Below are positions 44,767 through 55,084 of a stretch of 64,000 nt of DNA, one piece after another; position 1 is the stretch's first letter; every line of letters begins with the position of its first letter. The translations under genes and the position numbers were made by a program. A model generated the notes under the pieces. The model was not told the origin of the DNA. It worked only from the letters and a program-made list of their open reading frames with translations, and ran no database searches. Source of the DNA: Mastigias papua (taxonomy: Eukaryota; Cnidaria; Scyphozoa; Rhizostomeae; Mastigiidae); assembly GCA_964019165.1 (NCBI GenBank), contig OZ025271.1:2106501-2170500 (forward strand), read 5' to 3'.

Positions 44767-45440
44767 TTACAATCCACAGCTGCACCAAATAAATCTATAG
44801 TGGGAATCAACCATGGCCATCAAAACAACTGAATAGAAGTTCTTAAAGTTACGGTATTCTTTACATGATTCTAATCCTCCAGCTGGACACTTGATTGGTA
44901 TATGGCAACCATATACAGCTGACCAACAACATGAATACTGCCATGCCTCTTCCATTTCACTTATTTTCTTGCAAAGTTCAGCTTCAGAGTTGGACATATA
45001 TCTGGTAACATCCTGATCCCAAAGGCAATCTACTATTGCTTTGGCTACCTCTGAAACTACAGACTGTAGAAGTTCCAAAGCCAGTCATTTGGGAAATTGT
45101 GTAGAAATAGTTTCCTCGACCAAGTCGGTAGAGACAAAGGGCCAGCCTTTGCTCAGGAGAAATCGGTACTTCAGCTACTGTCTCTCGCTCAATGGCGTGT
45201 CTTATCTTCTCTAAAATATAAAGGAAAGTGCATCTGTTTACCATGAAGGCCTTCTTGAATCTTGCATTAGTGTATATGTTCCACACAACATTCCACCATC
45301 CTCCATTGCGTTGCAAACGTCGACATGACCGAAGTACTGGCTTGTTTCTAAAAGCATTCAACATCCAAAGTAGGGCTGTCATGAACAGCTTTACGAGCCG
45401 CCTTCTTATAATTCCTGATGCAATACTCGCAAGTAGGAGC
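44767..45440 (-). pseudogene. PIF/Harbinger (HARBI1-like) transposase, truncated
   Basis: The minus-strand frame opens near 45440 (LLLASIASGIIRRRL), with the first ATG at 45382. It carries the N-terminal region (RRLQRNGGWWNVVWN, ARFKKAFMVNRCTFLYILEK, RLALCLYRLGRGNYFYTI). After a frameshift near 45060 it continues VSEVAKAIVDCLW, CCWSAVYGCHIPIKCP and YRNFKNFYSVVLMAMVDSHY, stopping at SCGL. In the family the block is AVDGCHIPI; here the first catalytic Asp is Tyr. The second half of the DDE domain is missing. The element is therefore inactive. HARBI1 proteins are nuclease-fold transposases that work with a Myb-like partner. Confidence 0.85.
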
Positions 45441-45800
45441 TTTCTTCGTTACCTGTTTCTTTGTATCAGGTTCTTTAGAGCAATGACTTTGACCAAGGTA
45501 TGATTTTCTGCCATGTTCAATTCTGCCACTCTCCAGCCTTTCTTCAAAGTAAAATTACACTGCAACATTGCAATGATTCCCTCATTTTCAAATCGAGGCT
45601 GTCATCCTGTAACATTTAGTTCGATTCATGAAAAGTACGACGTCTGAACCAAATGCGGATTAAATTCATTTGGGTCGACCTAAATTTCCAATAAGTTCTG
45701 CGCATGAAAAGTTCGACGTTTGAACTAGGCTTTATATTCACCAAAAATGCATCTGCAAATAATGCTGCAACGTTTGAAATTGACTCTAGTGATGCCACTT
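45441..45800 (-). repeat. probable Harbinger subterminal region
   Basis: Two near copies of GCATGAAAAGTTCGACGTTTG lie at about 45625 and 45695, upstream of the transposase. Such direct repeats are common in Harbinger ends. A 60-codon minus-strand frame spanning them (45798-45616) is probably not a gene. Confidence 0.4.
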
Positions 45801-46170
45801 CTGTGTAGACCTTCAGTGCTCAGCAAATCAACATTTTAGAGAGCACGCTTATTTCTGTATCATCGGACATGCAGAAGGGACATACAAACTTCAAATTCAT
45901 TGAGTTCAAGCTCAAGTCATTCAAATTCCATTCATTGAGAGGTCATCACATTCACAAAAATGACTTGTTCGTTTGATTCATCAAGGGAAGGAGATATTAG
46001 TTGTTTGCAATATTCACAACAAACCAGACCATCCAATACAGTCTATTGGAGGTATATATCGCTTAAGGCTCCAATTTGCTATATTCAAGTCAAAAAAAAT
46101 CCAAGTTAATTACCAAGCTTGTAGTTATTAATTGTTGCCATTGTTACATGGAAAAGTTCCCTGATATTAA

Positions 46171-46455
46171 AATTTTCTCCCAGTCTATCCATGCCATAAA
46201 TGTGGCACATGCCAACATCTTTCAGGCAGCAGCAAAGATGCAACTGATGCTATAAATCTTGTTAGCATAGGTGATACCATTGGCCTCACAACATTTACTG
46301 GTGCCATCTTAAAGTTTCACAATTACGCAAAATTTGCACTTAATGTTAACCCTAACCCAGACACCATCCAGGCGGCTTTATATCACATTCAAACTTTCCA
46401 CAAAACGTACAATGCAGCAATGAAAAATGATCAATGTAGTGCAGATAAAAATTGA
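46171..46455 (+). CDS. 94-codon open frame or exon, unknown, Cys-containing
   Basis: The frame has no ATG but is open from 46171 to the TGA at 46453. If it begins at the acceptor-like TTTTCTCCCAG (46173-46183) it is a phase-1 exon reading YPCHKCGTCQHLSGSSKDAT, NLVSIGDTIGLTTFTGAILK, NPNPDTIQAALYHIQTFHKT, and ending AMKNDQCSADKN. The composition looks genuine, with a CxxCxxC start. I do not recognise it. Confidence 0.35.
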   Translation, partial: NFLPVYPCHKCGTCQHLSGSSKDATDAINLVSIGDTIGLTTFTGAILKFHNYAKFALNVNPNPDTIQAALYHIQTFHKTYNAAMKNDQCSADKN

Positions 46456-46459
46456 TAGT

Positions 46460-48530
46460 TTACAATACAATACAGTTAGTAACCTAACTGTGCATAAGTT
46501 GTGTTGAGATCATTATTTACTTTTTTAATTAAATTTCCTTAACTGAACTATAATTTCTATCATGGAAACTGACTTTATTAGATAATTACTGGACATTAAT
46601 AGAGAATATATTCAGTAAGTCATTCTATGTTAACATCCCCTTCCCCTTGTATTAACCTGTATGCCTTTAATATAACTACCCTACCCTTTCAAAAGAATTA
46701 GTGTGTTCAAATTGAGAGATGCCAAGTAAATAGTATACCTATATACTTAACAATGAACAAACATTGTTGGTACTAATTTTCGTTTCAGGGCAGGTATTTT
46801 TCTATTGTCTGAGCTTTACCTGTTTTTGATTTTCCGTGTTTATCATTTTCTTGCTTTCGAGTAAAACTTTTTACTTCTACTTGTTTACGTTTCAGTTTGT
46901 TTGCCGCGTTAATGTACTTTGCATTTACTTGTTTTTGCATTTTGCTAGCTTTATTTCCCTGCTGAGTTACGTATCGTAATTACGCGTGTTTTCACATTCC
47001 AAATCCTAATAAAATTTGTACGTGGTTTTACAGGACGGTTATGACGCTACAGTCAAATATGCCTTTTGTTATTATTATCAACTAGTCGCCTCTATGCTCC
47101 CTTTTATCTTTGTTCGTCCCTTCTCTTTAGTTTTCTTATTAGGATGGTAGCTAGTGTTACACATAACAACCGTTTTGCAACAAGTGTCGCAATGCCATTG
47201 AGATAAAAGTTGCTGGCCAATAGCCACAGGTAACATGTTATTTTTATGCCTTGCAACGCAGCTGTATTGCTCTAAAAACAGTTGCCTGAAGTTGAATTCT
47301 TTTCCATATTTTGCATCATTTCCATCATTTTTCATGCCACTGCTCTATGTAACATTTACCTTCGCAACTTGCAAAGTAATTGTATTTTTGACTAATGCGC
47401 AGCTTAAAATTTTATTCCCTAATTTCCATCAGCCTATAAAAATTTCAAAGGTTGTTACAAGTTACAGAAATTTTTGCTACATTCAACAACCCAGGCGAGA
47501 ACGCTTTGGAGCTCCTTCATTTACCATTGCAAACCAATTTGCCATGAAAAATGCACCGTGCAGCATACGTATCTCGTAACCCTTGCCATGCAGTAATGCT
47601 ACAGGGAATACAAAGCAATTCAATTAAACTGCATGAAAAATGCCTTGGTGATATCCAAGTCCGTCTGGAAGTTCCGATAGAGCTTCCGTTTCAAACTTCT
47701 GGCCTCTGAAATGAGGGGCTCACTGGCATCATCCTCATGTATCTTGTGGTAGTCTGTTAACAATACAAAGAGTGAGAGTTCATTCTTCTAATGGGCAATA
47801 TTCATTCAAACGAGGAAAAAATTTTTTGATGTAATTCTTCTGTTCTGTCCATGGATATTTGAGCAATGCTCCCTTGTAGAGCAACTGTACTTAGAGCACA
47901 CTTTATGCTTTGGGATTGATGCTAAAAACCATATATTGGATAACGATAATGATAAGGCCTATAAAGAGCCATATGTGATAGTCTTGCTGCAGAATAGACG
48001 TTGTCTTCTTATTATTCACAACCAACACCATCATTTCCCGTAGAGACATTCCAGCATTCTCATCAGTGCATCTCTCAAGAGCCTGTTTGTATTGTTTTCC
48101 TGCTAATTCCCTGTTCATGCTGCAATTGAAAAAACCTGAGCAGTGCAATTTTCAAGAAATGACTGACAGAACTGTGTTTCACTGATGATGATTCCCTGCT
48201 GTTCTTTGTTTCAAGCTTTTCATTATTCAACTGATGCGTCATATTTCTTCATATGGCAATTACGTTTTGAGGAATGAAGAATAAGCCTTGCTACAATCGT
48301 TGTTCCAAGATGCTATTTTCGAGTATGCTGTATATTTGTGAACTGGAACTAGGAACTAAGTAATACTAAGAACAACCTTTATCCAGCTTTTTTGAAGGAT
48401 ATCTTGGACGAAAACAATAGCTATTATAGCTTGCCAAATCCAAATCACTTGTAACTGCCGAAAGTATGAACAAAAACATATGGCACAAAACATATTCAGT
48501 TTAGAGGCTGCTCATTATGCTCCTCACTGT
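46460..48530. other. no supported gene; LINE relic near the end
   Basis: Open frames of 80 to 114 codons (47078-47579 region, both strands) are unrecognised. At about 48533-48600 the plus strand reads ALKDIDTLQEFKRRIEHFW, which resembles a LINE C-terminus; the 2A-LINE copy begins right after it. Confidence 0.35.
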
Positions 48531-48599
48531 CCACTGCTTTGAAAGACATTGACACTTTGCAAGAATTTAAAAGAAGAATCGAGCACTTTTGGGATAGCA

Positions 48600-50104
48600 A
48601 TTCACGACTGGGGCCAAGCGGGCAGGAGTTTCATATCTCCTGGCAAATTAGGAGCCGAAAAAAAAGCAGAGGAGGTTGGTGATGCCACAAATTTGTTTCT
48701 TCACCGGAGGGAAGGCTGTCTAGCCAACAGTCCGAGCTCCTTAAAGCTTTGGAAGGCAAGCAAACAATACAAGGGAAAAACGGTAGGCCTAAACAGAAGA
48801 GCAAGAGAGGCAGAAATCGACTACAAACGAATGAGTGACGTAGAGACGAATCCAGGCCCAAGGATAACGGTACAAAAGGCAGCGAGAACTAGAAGACGGT
48901 TAAAGACACGTGTAGAGAAGAGGAGTCATAAAAGAAAGAGGAGAGAAGAGCAATGGGCAGACGCGGAACTGAGGGTAGCTACATGGAATGTAAGGAGGGC
49001 TAACATCTACAAGAGCAGATTTGGCGAAATAGTAAAGGAGTGCATAGAACGGGGATTGGACATTGTGTGTGTCAGAGTTGAATGCAAAAGCAGCTGGAAT
49101 TAGGTGGTATACCCACGGAGACAAGAGGAGATACTTAGTCCACTCAATGAAATGTGGGATCTTAATGACAGAAAATGTTTTAAATGTGTGGGAAATGCAA
49201 GGAAAACAATGGCAAGCAAATGACAGATTAACAATGGTTGAGCTTTTAAATATAATTGTTGTATCAGTATATCAGCCAGTGAGAGGAAGTAACCGATAGG
49301 AATACGAGCTGGCAAACATAAAAACTGAACTTGACAGACAAGTGAACACAGTGACCTCAAAAAAGAGAATACTGATAGGAGGAGACTTCAACGCTCAAAT
49401 TGGACAAACAAGCCGACATCTAATTACGAACGCGAATAATGGTTTGTTTGGTTTTCAGATGAATATCATCAGAGTTTGACTGAAGCGAGAGAGGAATTGA
49501 AGCAGGCGAGGAGAGCCTAGAAGAACCAACTGAAAGAATGGGAAGAACAATGGTGGGATCAAATAGCAGACGAATGCATAATAGTATGCTAAGAAGGAAA
49601 GATAGGAGTCATGTACGACCTTCTAAAGCAATTTCAAAGACGAGGAGAATACAACAACGAAGGATATGGAAGGTTCTTTCGTACGGAGGAGGAGTTAACC
49701 ATACACCAAAAGAGAACACACAGGAAGACCGATAAAGCACCTATTGTTACTTGGGAAGTATTGAAACAGGAAGGCGCATGGCAAAACCATAAAAAAATTT
49801 GCTCAGGAAGTAGAATAGAAGGAAAGAAAAAAGAGTGCCACGTATGCAAGACATGGCTGATAGGCAGCAATTTAACGAGGCATATGAGGATAGTGAATGA
49901 TGTAACTACTAGAGAGAGAGCTTCCAGCTAAAGATTGAGTGTACAAAGCAAAGTATGTTGTATGTGATTAATGCGGCAAAACAATATCAGTGGAAAATCT
50001 GGCAAGGCACGAAAGATTAAAGGCCTGCATAGAGTTACCAATGTAGGAGGCTCTCCAAATTTCCCTTTGTATTGACACATGCTCACGGGTGACAAAAGTG
50101 ATGC
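48600..50104 (+). mobile_element. 2A-containing Ingi-like LINE, internally deleted copy
   Basis: The order is: 3' part of an HDV-like ribozyme (P4 AGGAG/CTCCT at 48624-48641, J4/2 GGCAAAT); 5' region; 2A motif; and the first half of an APE endonuclease (VATWNVRRANIYKSRF, an ELNAKAAGIRWY block, GGDFNAQIG at about 49380-49402). After a jump at about 49440 comes a short linker (QWEEQWWDQIADEC-like), and after a second jump at about 49665 the C-terminal zinc-finger region (YLTIHQKRTHR-like block, KECHVCKTW, LTRHMR). The whole RT is absent. The 3' end leads into (GAT)n at 50105. The better copy at 50505-54530 allows this alignment. Confidence 0.8.
48837..48860 (+). CDS. 2A-like ribosome-skipping motif
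   Basis: The eight codons read DVETNPGP, matching the consensus D(V/I)ExNPGP. At this motif the ribosome fails to form the Gly-Pro bond and continues, giving two proteins from one frame. It lies in an open frame, preceded by EIDYKRMS and followed after about 30 basic residues by the endonuclease start (RVATWNVR). An in-frame Met three codons upstream of the D is the nearest start. Similar N-terminal 2A sequences are published for trypanosome L1Tc/ingi and for several animal APE-type LINEs. Activity depends on the upstream residues, which are less conserved. Confidence 0.85.
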
Positions 50105-50198
50105 GATGCGATGATGATGATTATGACGATGATGATGATGATGATGATGATGATGACGATGGCGATAATGATGATGATGATGATGATGATAATGACAG

Positions 50199-50229
<31 letters not shown>

Positions 50230-50262
50230 GATGATGGTGATGATGAAGATGACAGTGATTAC
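50105..50262. repeat. (GAT)n tail of deleted 2A-LINE
   Basis: About 50 GAT or related triplets (GAC, AAT interruptions). Long Asp- or His-rich open frames here are artefacts of the repeat. Confidence 0.9.
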
Positions 50263-50405
50263 TGCAGTTCTACCAAGTACCTGTTGGGGTAAAAGAGTGG
50301 ATTGAGTGTAGCCGACTCGATCAACTCTATTAAACAATTGATAGGCGGTCCACTGACCCAGGGTCAATCTCAGGCCATGTGAGGGGGGTAACAAGAAGAA
50401 TAATG
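50263..50405 (+). mobile_element. SINE-like unit, 5'-truncated copy c
   Basis: It contains the 3' half of the 330-bp unit: CTGTTGGGGTAAAAGAGTGG, TGAGTGTAGCCGACTC, CTGACCCAGGGTCAATC, then a diverged 3' end (GGCCATGTGAGGGGGGTAAC). It lies between two GAT-repeat tracts, as the other copies do. Confidence 0.65.
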
Positions 50406-50414
50406 AGAAGAGAA

Positions 50415-50504
50415 GATGATGATGATAATGATGACGATGATGATGATGAGGATGATGATGATGATGATGACCATGATGGTGATGATGAGGATGATGACGA
50501 TGAT
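50415..50504. repeat. (GAT)n tract
   Basis: Tail of the SINE-like copy c, ending exactly where the ribozyme of the next LINE begins. Confidence 0.9.
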
Positions 50505-50574
50505 GCTCGGTCATGACTTCATAACTTCTAGTTGGGTACCGAGCGGACAGGGAAAACCCTGACAAAGGGAAGTC
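50505..50574 (+). ncRNA. HDV-like double-pseudoknot ribozyme candidate, 2A-LINE 5' end
   Basis: P1: GCTCGGT (50505-50511) pairs perfectly with ACCGAGC (50538-50544). P2: GACTTC (50515-50520) pairs perfectly with GAAGTC (50569-50574). GG follows P1 for P1.1. P4 is AGGG-AAAA-CCCT (50549-50560). J4/2 is GACAAAGG with C at 50563 followed by AAA. Order and spacing match the HDV fold. P3/L3 (50521-50537) is poorly formed, and the cleavage-site pair would be G-C instead of G-U, so this copy may be weak or inactive. It lies directly at the boundary with the GAT tract, the expected 5' end of the element. The trypanosome L1Tc element has such a ribozyme at the same place. Confidence 0.65.
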
Positions 50575-53500
50575 AAAGAGGGCCTCAAAGAAGCGAGAAT
50601 CCTTGTATCAATCGTTTGATCTCGTAGACAGAGGATTTCAACAGAGGGACAGTCACTTCGCCAATGCCTGAAGCTCCTTAAAGCTATCGTCGGCCTACAA
50701 TGCGGTGTATTTTGTCACTGATTCTAGAGCTATGAGGGTTCTTCCTCAGATGTGGAGAAAAACCAATGACCAACAGGTCAAGTCCAGAGACAAGCAAAAA
50801 ACACCAGAAGAAAGAGGAGAAGAGCACGAAGGAGAATTAAGAAAGTTTTAACTTTGCAGAAGGAATGGATCAAGGGAAACAAAACAATAGCAACGAGGAA
50901 TTTGCAGAGGGCCAATGGACACGGAAGTAGGTTAGAAGAAATAGTGACACTATCCAATTGGAGAGGAATGGATATTACCTATATGACGGAGCTAAACACC
51001 ATTAGCCATGGCATCAAAAAATTTGAGATAGATGGAGAACGTAATGTACCTTATACATTCTATGAAAACAGTCGTATTGATGAGAGGAAAATGGTACCGA
51101 AAATGGAACACGGCAGGAAGAAAGTGGTACCCCGCAGACAGAGTAACAACAGTGGAATTCAGAGATGCAGTTCTGTCATCGGTATATCAACCAGTCATGG
51201 GGAGTGTACATTATGAACAACAGATACAAGAAGTGAGGAGAGAGCTAGAAAGAGTGATGCACGTGCGTACAGCAAAGCAAGTTATCGTTATTTGGGGGGG
51301 GGGATATTAATGCACACATTGGCTGAAATATAGGTGCCTATGACAGATCCACCACAGTGGGAAGATATGGGTTCAGAAGAACAAACCCGCAAGTAGAAGA
51401 TCTTGACTGGCTCACAGAACACGGATTATGTAGGATTAATTCATTTATCTATGTGAAGAAAAGAGGCACATGGTTCAATCGTGCCAATAAAACTTGGCAT
51501 GAGATTGATGGATTCATTACAAGAGAAGAGGACAGGCATAGAGCAAAAGCACTAAAAATCAAAAGCAATGAAATGCTATCCGACCACAAAATTGTAAGAA
51601 TGACACTGAAAATGAAACACCTTGACATTCAAATGAGAGGAGACAGAAGAAAAGAGGAAATATCAACTGAGAGACAATGATGCATCGAGAAATAGCAGAG
51701 CTGTACAGAAAGAGAACAGAAGAAAGAGCGAGTCAAGAAGCAGCAAAAAGAGGGGTGAAAATGGAAGACCTAGAATGGGAAACATTGGGTACAATACTTA
51801 GAGCCACAACGGAGGAAGTATGTGGCAAATGATAAAAACAAATAAACCCATTGATGAACCAACACGATGAAGATGCAATGCTACTGAAAGCAGAGATACG
51901 TGAAGCACTGAGAGAGAGAAATCGAGTGATACGGCAGACAAAAGACAGAGCAAGCACTTAGCACATTTAGGCCAAATCAAGACTGACAGAGAAAAGAGCA
52001 AAATGTGAAAGAGAGTTAAGACAATGGGAGGAAAATTGGTGGAATCAATTAGCAGAAGAGTGCCAACAAGCATTCAAAATGGAACAAATTGAGACGATGT
52101 ACAAAATACTGCATGGGCTGCAAAGAAGAGTAGAGTACAACAACAGCAAGACCATACTGCTTTTTACGGAAGAGGAATTTAGAGGTCATCTCGAGAAAAT
52201 CACTTATGAGCGATATGAAAACAGTCCGAACCAAATATCAAAGACAGTTGAAAAAGTGATGGAACTGAAGGTGGAGGAAGAGACGATGGAGAGAAACAAT
52301 GAATTAATTGTCCAGATTCCGAGTGTTGAAGAAATAACGAATGAAATAGCGAAGATGAAAGATGCAGCACCAGGAGAGCACGAGATACGTTTGACGTACA
52401 TTAGAGAAACAGGAGATGAGATCAGAAAAAGTGTGCATAGACAGATCCAGTGGTTATGGGAAAACACCTTACATAGATGGAATGAGGAACAGAAAGTTGG
52501 AATAATCATCCCCACTACATACGAAAGGAGATAAAAAGGATATGAATAATTTCAGAAGAATATGCTTACCCCCAATCATGAGCAGAGACTTAGCAAGAAT
52601 TTTGGAGACAAGGCTACGAATCAGGCAGAAGCTACTGGAGCCCTAGATGAGAATCAAACAGGTGGTAGACAAGGAAGATCGACGGCTGAAGCAACGCAAA
52701 TCTTTGTAAGAATCCAAGAAGATGTGAAAGTAGTTAGTAATATGGAAGAAATAAGCAATGAATGGGAGGAAAGGGCAGAGATGGCTTTAAGTTTAGATCT
52801 AAAAAAGGATACCCAAGGGTGAGTCGACCAATACGATGGGCCATACTGAAGAAATATAACCAAACAAAGTAATTGACAAGCTGAAAGACCTACACGAGTT
52901 TACATCGTACAGAGTCAGGGGGGAAGAAAGAGACAGCACGAAGTTCATTCCACAGAGAGGACTACGAGAAGAATGTGCAACGTCTCCGGTTATTTTTAAC
53001 ATATTCCATCAGGGGGTTATTCGAGCTGCAGAAAAGGAAAGAGCATCTGAAGCAGAGAAAAATAACCAAAAAGTAGGCATTGAGTGGTCGTTCATGCCTG
53101 GCCATTCACTTCCACCGAAGGATGTAAGGAACACGTTCAACTCAGAAGCCAAGAATACAACACTAACAATATCTTTGTTTGCTGATGACACCACTATCAT
53201 GGGAATGAACAACGAAATAGACGACGGCAAGCAAATAATCCAGAAAGTCATGGGGGAGTATGAAGAGAAAACCAATGAATCAAAGGAGGAGAAAATGGAA
53301 TCCGGAGCAAGAGACGGTAAGGAAATCAGAATGTTAGGAAAATATATGGGAAATAAACATGATACTAAGATGCGAATAAAGAGAGCAGCAAGAGCATGGA
53401 TGCAAATAATGAAGAGATTTATGAAATGTAAGCTCAGCAAGAAGATGCAAGCCAAAGTAATAGAAACCTGCGTGGAAAGTACCATTTTGTTCAATGCTGC

Positions 53501-54530
53501 AGTGAGACTTTGTCAAAATCTGAGACAAGAAGAAGTCAAAGTTATATAGACAAGAGATATAGATACATATGGAGTAACAAGAAAGAAGAACCTTTGAGAC
53601 ATATGGAAAGGAATCACATGAATATGCAAGATGTAAGAAACGAGCTAAATGTTATGACAATCAGAAGCAGAATAGAGAAGAGCCACTTAGTTAGAATTGG
53701 TCACATTGCAAAATTGTCAGATGAGAGATTAGTAGAGCAGGCGACGATGGGTTGGATCAGAAGAATGGAGATTGGGAGAAAACCAAGGAAAAGAAAGATG
53801 ACAACGCTTGCTTACTGGCACAGACTATTGTAGGAAGCAAATATAGAAGTCCATGAAGTAGAAAGAATAGCGTTGGATATAGGGAAATGTAAAATTTTGG
53901 TCGAAAGTAGAATGAGACAAATGGAACAATTTGAGAAGCAAATGGGGCAACATTATAGAGGACATGATGATAAAGAAATTATTGAAAGAAGATCACAGTA
54001 CGAGATACCGAACGACAAGAAATGCAAATACGAATGGTGTAGCAGAAGAGTCAGAACGAAAGCTGGATTGATCATCCATCAGAAAAAACTTCACAGAACA
54101 ATAGACAATACCACAATTTTTAGATGCCAGAAGTGCAATGGCAAATTTAGACAAGAAGCAACATGGGAAAAAAGTTCCAAAGCATGCAAAGGTGGAAGAA
54201 TAGAAGGAGAAAGAAAGGAATGCAGGATTTGTAATAAATTGGTCGGAAGGGCAATTTATGCAAGACATGTAAGGAGTTGTGAACAGAGGACAAATGTGCA
54301 AGAAGAGAGATAAACCCAAGATAGAAGATCAGATGAGACCTTTTCACAGACTGCAAGAAAGTATGTATCAAAGAGAACAATATGCACATATTGCGGTGCA
54401 AATGTAACTGCTACCAATCTGGCGAGACACTAAAAATCGAGGGCTTGCATGGCCTTGAATCGGTGACACAATCAACTGCACGCCTCATGCCTAACGGCGA
54501 CAACAGAGGAGGCAGAAGAAGAAGACGACG
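50505..54530 (+). pseudogene. 2A-LINE (Ingi-like), longest copy: EN, RT, C2H2 fingers
   Basis: In order: ribozyme; decayed 2A (50749-50772); APE endonuclease 50854-51680 (ATRNLQRAN, a G-run indel in the GDxNAHIG motif at 51293, GTWFNRANKTWHEIDGF, LSDHKIV); a basic linker; and RT 52079-53550 in several frames (VEEITNEIAKMKDAAPG, LDENQTGGRQGRSTAEATQI, LFADDTTIMG at about 53170 with both Asp kept). A thigh-like region at 53510-53833 (SHLVRIGHIAKLSDERLVEQ) follows. The C-terminal region 53873-54313 has zinc fingers (CKYEWCSRRVRTKAGLIIHQ, RCQKCNGKF, ECRICNKLVGRAIYARH). Many stops break it. The element copies itself into DNA by target-primed reverse transcription, and the C-terminal fingers resemble those of L1Tc. 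Confidence 0.82.
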
Positions 54531-54635
54531 ATGATGATTATGATGATGTTAATGATGATGATGACGATGATGATGGTGATGATGATCATGATGAAGAAGA
54601 AGACGACGATGATGACGATGATGATTATGATGATG

Positions 54636-54667
<32 letters not shown>

Positions 54668-54694
54668 GACGATGATGATGGTGATGATGATCAT
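54525..54694. repeat. (GAT)n tail of the long 2A-LINE copy
   Basis: GAT triplets with GAC and GAA interruptions, following AGGCAGAAGAAGAAGACGAC. Confidence 0.9.
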
Positions 54695-55007
54695 GGCTAT
54701 CCCATGGTTGAAGACCTCCTCGTGGTGGCAAGCGGGCACAGAGAGACTCTGCCCTTAAGTTGATAGTGATTCATTTCGCGAAGATTCAGAATTAGGGCAG
54801 ATGTTGACGACCTGTGGCAAACTGTCCAACCAGGCCCCTTCAGTGAAAGTCAGACACAGCAGCTTCAGGCTGCAGCTCTGATAAGTAACTATTGGAGTAA
54901 TAGAGTGGACTGAGTGTAGCCGATTCAATCACCTCTCTTCTAAACAATTTTGCAGGCGACACTGACCTGAGGGTCAGCCTAGGCCCCGTAAGGGGCGTAC
55001 AGGAAAA
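54695..55007 (+). mobile_element. SINE-like 330-bp unit, copy b
   Basis: This copy is full length. The 5' part holds ACC-TCCTCGT-GGT (54714-54726), which has the exact P3-L3-P3' form of HDV-type ribozymes, then GGCAAGC, GGG and a GGGCACAGAG...CTCTGCCC hairpin. P1 would be GCTATCC with GGCAAGC, with five of seven pairs. The 3' end has the palindromes CTGACCTGAGGGTCAG and GCCCCTTACGGGGC (as complement), then GTACAGGAAAAGACA and a GAT tail. No open frame. It is inserted directly after the (GAT)n tail of the LINE. Confidence 0.65.
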
Positions 55008-55082
55008 GACAGATGATGATCATGATGGTGATGATGACGATAATGAGGATGATGATGGTGTTGACGATCATGATGATAATCA
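55008..55082. repeat. (GAT)n tail of SINE-like copy b
   Basis: Short imperfect GAT repeat after GGAAAAGACA. Confidence 0.85.
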
Positions 55083-55084
55083 TA

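Noticed and set aside
48549..48830. Start of the 2A-LINE protein at the ATG at 48549
   Set aside because: This ATG lies upstream of the ribozyme-like 5' end, in what appears to be another LINE's 3' end, so it is outside the element.
50083..50565. Poly-Asp, poly-Met and His-rich frames at 50.1-50.6 kb and 54.5-54.8 kb
   Set aside because: All are GAT-repeat tracts read in different frames.
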